From NCBI RefSeq assembly GCF_028009165.1, contig NC_079245.1, forward strand, positions 2,604,001-2,668,000: DNA of 64,000 nt, written 5' to 3'. Origin of the DNA: Akanthomyces muscarius. Lineage: Eukaryota > Ascomycota > Sordariomycetes > Hypocreales > Cordycipitaceae. Below, one piece after another: positions 55,945 through 64,000 of this stretch. Made by a program: the position numbers and the translations under genes. Every line of letters starts with the position of its first letter. Position 1 is the stretch's first letter. Below the pieces are notes generated by a model. That model ran no database searches. It was given only the letters and a program-made list of their open reading frames with translations, and was not told where the DNA came from.

Positions 55945-57917
55945 ATGGCCGAAAAGGGAGACGGCGGCGTCGTGCCTGCGAGGCCGATGACCAGAGATGT
56001 CAGCACGCACACTACGAGCGACTCAGAGGGTGCTGGAACCAAATTCAACGAGCAGACAAATTATGTTCCGGTGAAGACAATTATCACCGTATGGCCCAGG
56101 ATATTCACTGAAAAAAAGGCGAATGCTGATGGACACAGATCTTTCTGGCTTGCGCCAGTGTAGACTTGGTGGCGTTGATGGACCAAACTACACTCGCGGC
56201 CAGTTTATACATTATCGGTGCATCCTTTGGATCCACGAAGGAGGTTTCCTGGATCGCAAGCGGCTACTTCATGTGAGTCGCCCATATTTGGTACACATTG
56301 ACCTTTCTAATCGAACCATCGCAGCACTTCCACGATCGGACAATTAATTTACGGCCGGCTATCCGATATATGGTCGAGAAAAGTTGTGTTGCTTACAGGC
56401 CTTGCTATCTTCTTCTTTGGATCACTTGCGTCGTCACTGGCGCAGTCGGTTCTCCAGCTTACCGTCTTTCGCGCGTTTACAGGTATCGGTGGAGGTGGTC
56501 TCATGACGGTCGCGCAGCTGATTGTTAGCGATGTTGTGCCATTGAGGGAACGAGGAAAATACCAGGGCATCCTGGTAAGTTTCTGGCTTCTTTTTTGATA
56601 CGGGAAAATTCACTGACAAGCATTGTATAGGGTGCTGTCGTTGCAATTGCCAATGGCATTGGTCCCGTCATCGGCGGCGCTCTCTCGTCCAAGTCAAAGG
56701 AGTCGTGGCGCTGGATCTTTCGTCTGAACCTGCCATTGACCCTGCTCACGACATGCTGCGTTGTGTTCATCATGCCACTGAAGAAGGTTCAGGGAGACTG
56801 GAGACTGTGAGTCCTGTTGAAACTGTGGCGCTGCCAGAAGCTAATTTCCGTCAAGTAAATTAAAGGCAGTCGACTTTGTCGGTATCTTGTTATCTTTCGC
56901 AGGCATGATCGCTGTCATTCTTGGCCTCACTTGGGGTGGAAGTGAATATCCCTGGAACTCTGCGCCCGTCATTGCCTCTCTTGCAGCTGGTGGGGTAATT
57001 TGCGTCGCATTCGTCCTCTGGCAATGGAAGGGACCTGAATACCCGCTGGTACCTCGTAAGTCACTATTCTCGCCTACACGAGTGCATCTATGTAGTCGAA
57101 GCAGCCTGCTAATGATGTTTTAGTGCATATTTTCAAGTCGAAGATCGTGAACGGCGCTTGCTTGACAATGATGATCAATGGATGGAACTTTGTCATGCAA
57201 GTTTACTATGTACCGACATTCTACCAGCTCGTTTACGGCTATTCGGCCACGAAGTCGGGTGCTCTTCTGCTGCCAATCACAATTGTACAGACCGTCAGCA
57301 GTACCGTCTCTGGTCTCGTCGTTCACTGGGTTGGGCGATACCGAGAGTGCATTCTCTTTGGCTGGCTATGCTGGGCCGTCGGACTTGGGCTCATGTCAAC
57401 GCTGAACGAGCACACCGGCCTCGACAAACAGATTGGATATTCCGTTCTGATTGGTATCGGTGTCGGAAACACCATGCAGCCAGCCTTGATTGCCGCACAG
57501 GCTGGTGTTGCGAGACGCGACATGGCTGTCGCCACATCTTTCCGAAACTTCATTCGCAACGTCGGCTCAACCTTGGGGTTGGCAGTCTGCGGCTCTATTA
57601 TAAACAACGTTTTGAGGAGTGCGGTCTCAACTCTAAACCTTGATGATATGGCCATGAAGGATCTTTTGCAGAATCCGAGAACCTACACAGACACGCTTTC
57701 CCCTGACGAGGCTGCCAGGGTTCGTGGCGTTGTGGTACCAGCATACAAGAGGGGATTTCGAATCATCTTTCTCGTGGGGGCCGGACTAGCAGTCCTTGGC
57801 TTCTTGCTTGCCTTCGTGCTAATGCCCCAAGTGTCTTTGGCCCGACCCGACGACGAAAAGCTCAAAGAGGAAGGCCGCAAGGCCGACGAGGAACGCAAAC
57901 AGAAAAGTAAAGCTTGA
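55945..57917 (+). CDS. MFS transporter, DHA14 drug:H+ antiporter type
   Basis: Six exons (55945-56088, 56139-56272, 56325-56574, 56631-56806, 56856-57055, 57124-57917) give 565 aa. DHA14 proteins are plasma-membrane proton antiporters with 14 helices that export drugs or metabolites. The cytoplasmic N-terminus is short. Helix 1 carries ASVDLVALMDQTTLAASLYII, and motif A is GQLIYGRLSDIWSRKVV. Motif B/C-type segments follow (FRAFTGIGGGGLMTVAQLIVSDVVPLRERGKY, GAVVAIANGIGPVIGGAL). Further helices are WGGSEYPWNSAPVIASLAAGG, NGWNFVMQVYYVPTFYQLVYGY and FRNFIRNVGSTLGLAVCGSI. The C-terminal tail is charged. Substrate specificity cannot be read from sequence. It is divergent from the PLP-rhodanese gene and convergent with the sugar porter. 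Confidence 0.9.
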
Positions 57918-58261
57918 TTTCAGGAAAGAAAAAGTGTTTTAGAGTAGATCAAAGGGCCAAGGGTAAACAAAAGTGAGGCGACTCGAGCCAGAATCAGACA
58001 TGAAGTACACAGTAGCGGCCCGGAATAGGAGAGCGGAGCATGTAGTGAGTGAGAGCACCACGCTTAGAGCGTAGGCATATATTAATTAGAAGAAGAACTA
58101 GTTGAATTTTGAAAGCTAGCGGAAATTCAAGTGGTATGTATCATCATTAAGCAGACACTCGTGTAGATATCGAGACGCAATAAATCTGTATGTGCAAAAA
58201 AGCTGGTCAAGGCCTAGTCCGTTCAATTCAACAACGGGAGCCAGACTCGTATCTGCGCGGC
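57918..58261. other. Convergent intergenic region between the two MFS genes
   Basis: 344 bases of AT-rich DNA between two stop codons, presumably both 3'UTRs. No element was recognised. Confidence 0.6.
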
Positions 58262-60655
58262 TTATACTTTGCCTTCGTTGGGTCTGGCGACCCTGTTCTC
58301 GTTCTTGTACAGAGGGGGACAGACGACGTCCTTCTGGAGGACATAACGATTGAACCACCACGGCATCACAGTGCAGAGCTGGTACTTGGCGTGCGTGCGG
58401 GTCGACACACTAAAGACGTCGTCAAGCTCCTCCAAGCTCTTTTGCTTCGTCTCTGGAACAAAGCAGAAAATGAGGGCCAAGGCGACGAGATTCATGCCTG
58501 CGTAGAAGCCAAACGCACCAGTCGGGGTCATGGCCCTAAGCATACGAGGGAAGGTCAAACTCAAAATGGCAGCCCAGAAATTGTTTGTCGCGACAGCCCA
58601 TGACATGCCAACTTCTCGATGCGACAGAGGCATCACTTCCGAACTGTAGGTGAAGGGAATTGGGCCTCCGCCTAAGTTTTGGGTTAACATTGACATTCTT
58701 GTTTTGTGACAGCAGTGAGGTTTCATCAGATCTTACCAGGAGAGTAGAAAGCGCCGAACAGATACACAAAGGTGGCAACAGCGGCAATACGCGGCGTACT
58801 GTGCTCCACACCCTTGTCAATCAGGAAGCAAATACCGGCGACGAGCAGCGTCCAAAACATGTTCGGGAACGTGAAAATCAGCAGGGCACGGCGACCAAAT
58901 GTATCGATGGTCCACACAGCAGGCCAGGCGAAGAGGAAATTGATCAAGCCAAAACCGAAACTAGCCCAAAGAGCATTATAAGCAGAAACACCACTTGAGA
59001 CGAAGATGGTACTCGAATAGAATGCAATGATGCTGCGGCTGGTTAGTGGTTTGGCAAGGCTGAGGGAAGTTGGGCCTTACTTAATACCGCACATCTGCTG
59101 TGCAATCATGACAATACCAGAAGCTTGGGTAGCGCGGCGATTTCGGGGAATTGTAAACAGCTCAATAAAACGAGTGAACACACTGCCATTGACATTCAGA
59201 CCAGATTCGGCAACCATCTTCTCTTCGTGCTCGAGAAGAACATCGATATAGAAAAGGTCACGAGCAGCCTGCAGGGGCGTGTTTCGTAGACGAAGAAGAG
59301 ACTTCCAGGCCTTCAGGTGTCGACCCTTCTTGAGGTACCATCGAGGAGACTCGGGGCAGAAATAGATACCTATAACAAGCGGAACAGCCGGAATAAAGGC
59401 CGAGCCGAGTTGGAGGCGCCATGCGATATGGGCAACCTTTCCAACAGCCAGGTTCGCGCAAGTACCGAGGAAGATGCCTATCCAATATAAGTTAGCTGAT
59501 CGGGAGAAATGACCAACGCGTTTATCGCATACCGAACGCCGTCCAGAGCTGCCAAGACATGACCAGACCGCCACGAATAGAGGTTGGTGCGTTCTCCGCA
59601 CTGTAGACCGGAACGGTGACCTCTTTCAAGCCCATGCCAATACCGAGAAGAGCTCTGCGTAGGATGGGTTAGTTTTATCAAGCAGAGCGAAGCGACGCAC
59701 CGGGGAGATCTTACCTGCATGCTGCAAGTTGGCCCCATGTCTGCGACACGGCCATACCAAACGGAGCGAGAACGGAGAAAATAGCCGCAATGAAGATGAC
59801 GCCGCGACGACCCAAAATCTCATTCAGAGGGTCGGAGATCCAGCCGGCACTGGCTTGGTTAGTGATTGGACCGTCACCAGACGATGTAAAAACCTACAAG
59901 AGACAGATGGTTATGTAAGGCATCGCATTGATGACACCGACGAGCCAGGCGTTCCTGGCGCAGAGGCCCTTGGTCTCGTCGGGGCCGCATTGGGGTGAGA
60001 AATCGGGGATGCCAAGAGCTTCAGGGAAGCCAAGGTTCGCGCCGTTGGAGCCAGTCTGCGGTTGTGTGTTAGTAATTTCGAGCGGCAAGGCTGATATGCT
60101 ACTAACCTGATCCCATCCCTGAATAGCTGCGGCAATGGAGTTGAGAACAATGGTAAAGTAAAGGGCCTTGGGGTGGCGCCACCTGTGGGTGACTTCGTTG
60201 CGCAAGGCGGCCTTGTCGTGCTCGTCTAATTCTGCAAGCTCCTCGAAGCCGGCGGGGTTCTGCGCCACAAGAGCACCCTTTTCAAGAAGCGGCAGAATGT
60301 CTTCTGGCAGGCCCTTTTCTCGCTGAAACGCCGTGACGCGCGAGAGGAGCTCATCGCGGGGGAGGCCGACGAGAGGGTTCTTGATCTCGACCTCTGCACT
60401 GTCGGTGAGCGCGGCGAGCTTCTGCGCAGCTTCTGATGTCGGGGGCGCAGTTTCTTTGCTGCTCAGAGTATGTGTCTTAGTAAAGAAGAAAATGGACAAT
60501 TGAAAGCGCGACTGTGCCAGAAGACAAGACATCCCCAGCACTGATCTTACTAGTCCTCGGGCGGGGGGCGGGGGGAGCGTTGCAAGGAAGGGAGCGGAGG
60601 CGAGGACTTACACATGCTCGCTTTGTTCGAGGACAATCTTCTTTTCGGGATCCAT
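58262..60655 (-). CDS. MFS sugar/polyol transporter (sugar-porter family)
   Basis: Eight exons (60612-60655, 60107-60458, 59898-60055, 59715-59849, 59533-59654, 59081-59477, 58737-59032, 58262-58671) give 637 aa. Proton-coupled import of a sugar or polyol at the plasma membrane is the expected role. A roughly 110-residue hydrophilic N-terminus precedes helix 1 ([28 protein letters not shown]). The family motifs are present: [40 protein letters not shown] and C-terminal [15 protein letters not shown]. All junctions keep frame. Exon 2 has a NAGNAG acceptor (GAGCAG), so one residue may vary; I used the downstream AG. The start [15 protein letters not shown] lies about 98 nt below a TATA box. The exact substrate is unknown. 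Confidence 0.9.
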
Positions 60656-60752
60656 GGCGGGCAGAACAACTTCGTTTACCAGGGAAAGATACGGAAAGAC
60701 GGTACAAAAGTGGAAGAGAATCCCAGGAGGGGAGCAGGCGAGAGGCAGACTC

Positions 60753-60758
60753 TTTATA
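60753..60758 (-). promoter_or_regulatory. TATA box of the sugar/polyol transporter gene
   Basis: TATAAA on the minus strand about 98 nt upstream of ATG 60655, with a CCAAT pentamer just upstream on the same strand. Confidence 0.55.
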
Positions 60759-62475
60759 AATTGGAAAACAGCTGCTTCCGTGAAGGGGGGCAAGCTGCAG
60801 GTGCCGCACTTCTTCTGTTCCCGGCATATCAACCCATAAACACAGGCGCATGCGCTCAAACGGGCTACACAGTTCGGCTGGGTGGTGCCAGGGTCCCTTG
60901 CCTTCCATCTCGGCCAGCACACCTGCCCCAGAAGCAGCCATGAAATGAGACATGGCGTCGGGCCAAGTCGTTCGCGAACGTCGGAAGGCCGCTTTGACGG
61001 CCACCAGTACCAGTACGTCTACAGGTTAGCTGTCCTTTATTTGTTTCCATTTATGGCTCTGACTATTTTTACATGTTGATCGATAACTTCTGGGGCAAGG
61101 GTCTACTGGCGCCGATCCTGTGGTGTTCCCCAGTATCCTTCACCGGGCCGATCCCAGACTGTGGAAGCGGCCCCCAAGGGTATTAGTGCAGCGAACGAAA
61201 ACCGCTGCTAGCCTTACAGGGAACACCGGCGTCGGTGGCGGGAAATACAGGCGGGCGCCAGCATCGGTCGAGTCCCGGAAGGATGCCGTTGGCTGGCCTC
61301 CACAGACTAGTGTAGCAACTGTATATAGTTGGGCGTTAAGCCACATGCAGTTAATTTCCAGTGTTGCCCCATCCCAGACCCCCCCTCCGCCCGTCTAAAC
61401 TTGGGCAAAGCAGCAGTTGTATTTGAACAGAGCTGCTGTCAGAAGTAGCAGAGCATGTACAAATGCTCCCAGAGGCAGTCACGGCGGTCAAGAGGCCGCG
61501 AAACAATGTTTGAGTAATCCAGCTGGGACCCGAGCCTCATCCGCAAAATAACATGGCGTTGCGAGTTGTGTGTACCCGGCCTGGGCACATCGCGCGGGCG
61601 TCGGCGCCCCAGGACCAGGGTTGGGCGCACGAGGGAGGGGCTTGAACTAGGCAGCAGGATATCTCGAGCTTTGTTTGGACGGGCTGCCAACCAGAAATTG
61701 GCTGCTCGCGCCATTAAGTTGTGTACTATGTATATTATTCACCTACTGGAGCGACCGGCAAACCATCTCACTCGTCAAGACTTAGAGAACCAGGCCTGGC
61801 AATGAAACATCTCTACTCCAGTACTCAGATAAACGGTCTCTAAATCTCGAGGTTTCGCCGATAGACCAGATCATGTTTCCGCTAGTCCAAGCAGTTCACT
61901 GCGGAGACGTCACAGTACGATCAACCTTTCCTGTGTGTGGGGAGGCAATCTACCAATAGCTAACCAGCGGAGATGGCTTCGATGTTGGCGCCAATTTTCA
62001 ACAGGTTTCCCCCCACAGGTCCCATGACGGTCTAGACTGGCTACGGGCCGAGAAAGGAAAAAAAAAAGCTTCTTGAGGAGCAAATGTTTGCCGGTCGCTC
62101 TGCGGGTGCGCGGGACGGCAATGTTTGTGATCATGCTGCATTCGTCAAGCGAAGAGCTGGTTGCTCAGGCTCCCATTCCAGTGCCGGCGAGGGCTCACCG
62201 CGCAGGGGCTAGATGTCTTAGTTGTCCCCCCTAGAAGCGGCCCTGCAAGTGAGGATACACAGTATCTGTCCGGATCAAGCCAACAAAGCACGCTAGATCG
62301 TAGCCGTTTATTTGAGACGATTTGCAAGTCATCTTTACGTACGCAGGAGCCCATGCGGCACAAGTTGACAGTGAGCTAGCGACAGGGTCCAAATAGCCGT
62401 TTGAAGATCCAACAATTTGCGCCATGGGAAAGAATTTAGGCATCGATGACAAAATATAAACTCGACACAAGCTCC
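60759..62475. other. 1.7 kb intergenic region
   Basis: Upstream DNA of the transporter and 3' flank of the HET-domain gene. Frames are short and unrecognised; an A9 run lies near 62058. Confidence 0.5.
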
Positions 62476-64000
62476 TCAGTCAACGAACCAAACCTGGTCC
62501 TCAGCCGAATCCTTCATGTAAATGATATTTGAGTATTCGACCACAATCAAAGGCCAGACCGAACCTTCCATATCGCCCCCCATAATATCACCTACCAGTT
62601 GCGCAAAATCGGGATCATTTTCCCATTCTTGAGCAACAGTTGTCTGCAACCACTTTTTGACTTCGGCGAGGCATTCTTCTCGTTCCGGGCTGGCTTCCTC
62701 GCCACACGCCAGCAAGTTTGCAGTGACTGGGTCATCCGCAAGCTTGTTGGAAATGGCTATCACCTTGTTAAGCAGAGCAAGGTCCCTCTGCCCCAGACGC
62801 CAGCACATGACAGTGCGCTCGCGCTCGAACAGCACCGCTTTCTGTTCGCCGTCATCATCTACGCACTCCTGTGCCTTTCCCAAAATACCGACCATGACTT
62901 CGGCACCCGCGTCAAGGTCCTTCAGGATAAGTGCGGCATTGTTGGACTTGATACAGTTGAACAAGGGACAAGGTTGCTTTTCATCGTACGCTTGTTGCTC
63001 TTCGTTAGACCACGACCCCAATTTGCGACTGCGATGCCAGTCGGCTATGCGATACCATTCCTTTGTCGACTCGCGATAGATGAGCACATGAGCTTCGATT
63101 ACCCTCTTCGTGACGCCCCTCCACGGCTCCGCGCCAAAATTCTCTCGTAGCGGAGCTACCCTCAGATGGCCGCCAGGGGCCCTCATGCGCAACCCCCTTG
63201 TAGTTGGTATGCCTAGTGATAGGGGAGTAATAGGTAGAGGAACAGCGAAGCGAAGGGATCGCTCATCCATTCCCATAGTAGAATCTTCGCCAAGGCTCCC
63301 AAGGAGGCTTTTGGGTGCCCATCGCCAACCAATTAGTGACAAGGTCTCTTCAAGATAAAATACGAGTGAAGTGGAAATCCCTCCTAGAGCCTCAGCCAAT
63401 GCTGCCCAGACTCGAGCCATGCGATGTTCCCCGTCAGTTAGAAACGTCAGTCCTTCTATCTCGAGGGACATCAACACAGCGATGCATAAAGGCTCATCAG
63501 ACTGAACCGATACCGTTCGAAAATGAATCGCTCGTTGCAACATGACGAGCTGCGGATTCAAGAAAGAGTCTCCCAAGCTGCGGCTTGCTGCCTGGAAGTT
63601 TTGCAGGAAATTGAACTGCACCGGTTAGATCAACGTCACTATGGTAGAGCTAAAATGAAATGATCACATACTTCGTTCAGAAGATCCTGCCAGATTCGCA
63701 GGAGTCGCATGTCTTTCATGCCCGCCAAGTATAAATCGCGCATCAAGTCCAAGGAAGCAACTGCCTTGTCTTGAAACTGAATGCAGATATTGTTTGGAAG
63801 AATGGCCTCTGAGTAGTCACCGATTAGTTTCGAATAATTCGGTCAAAATCGAGGTAACAGGAAGAATCTCAAAACGCAGAAGCATAAAATGACAGTGTAA
63901 TACCTTGCAGAGTCCAGAGCCGCCGCATCCAGGCAGAGCAGCTAAAAGTCCTTAGCAGCCTCTCTGCCAAGTCGCAAGTTGCGGTATTCAAGCATGTTAG
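62476..64000 (-). CDS. HET-domain (heterokaryon incompatibility-type) protein, C-terminal part, cut by right edge
   Basis: Traceable exons are 63904->64000, 63672-63808 and 62476-63615, with frame kept throughout. The first visible exon reads CSAWMRRLWTLQ and joins to EAILPNN, the conserved RxWTxQE block at the end of many HET domains. The later region (SDEPLCIAVLMSLEIEGLTFLTDGEHRMARVWAAL and, further on, WHRSRKLGSWSNEEQQAYDEKQ) is the usual poorly conserved C-terminal extension. HET proteins trigger cell death on self/non-self recognition, but many family members have no known role. The HET core itself is beyond the edge and cannot be assessed. Confidence 0.8.

Overview
The window looks like nuclear DNA of a filamentous ascomycete, probably a sordariomycete and most likely Hypocreales. 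Reasons: short spliceosomal introns (mostly 47-120 nt, GT..AG with CTAAC-type branch points), pyrimidine-rich leaders, many family members with typically fungal architecture (Zn2Cys6 regulator, HET-domain protein, Ire1, DHA14 and sugar-porter MFS proteins, FAD2-type desaturase), and TACC/GTAC-rich promoter patches. There are no operons, CRISPR arrays or rRNA genes, and I could not support any tRNA. All family names come from reading the translated sequence, not from a database search. Exon boundaries are my own, chosen because frame and family sequence are continuous across each junction.

Left part (1-31.9 kb), mostly housekeeping: 5' half of a Pumilio/PUF gene running off the left edge (-); a 5.8 kb gap; RNA polymerase III second-largest subunit RPC2 (+); Rad51 paralogue Rad57 (-); a type I membrane protein with a Cys-rich ectodomain and a Pro/Gln-rich tail (+); a 1.7 kb gap with a perfect 32-bp palindrome and an interrupted minus-strand reading frame; a small predicted membrane protein (+); a Zn2Cys6 regulator (+) convergent with a metallo-beta-lactamase-fold protein (-); the unfolded-protein sensor Ire1 (-); eIF3b (-) divergent from CCT2 (+).

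Middle (32-47 kb), sparser and more accessory: an unrecognised protein that opens with a SUMO-interaction-like motif, a P-loop kinase-like protein, a TBC-domain protein, an intact gene derived from a Tc1/mariner-type transposase whose catalytic triad is damaged (probably domesticated), and a short-chain dehydrogenase/reductase with a dyad operator-like site next to its TATA box. Long stretches of 2-3 kb here hold no gene I can support.

Right part (47-64 kb), metabolism and surface: delta-12-type fatty acid desaturase (+), a small secreted effector-5-like protein (-), a cysteine-synthase-like PLP enzyme fused to a rhodanese domain (-), a DHA14 multidrug-type MFS transporter (+) convergent with an MFS sugar/polyol transporter (-), and the C-terminal part of a HET-domain protein cut by the right edge (-).

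The genes do not form one obvious pathway. The strongest unusual signals are the damaged transposase-derived gene (41282-42580), the PLP-rhodanese fusion, two GC-AG introns in neighbouring genes, the three-codon uORF overlapping the TBC start codon, the 32-bp palindrome, and the 12-bp Reb1-like motif repeated three times.
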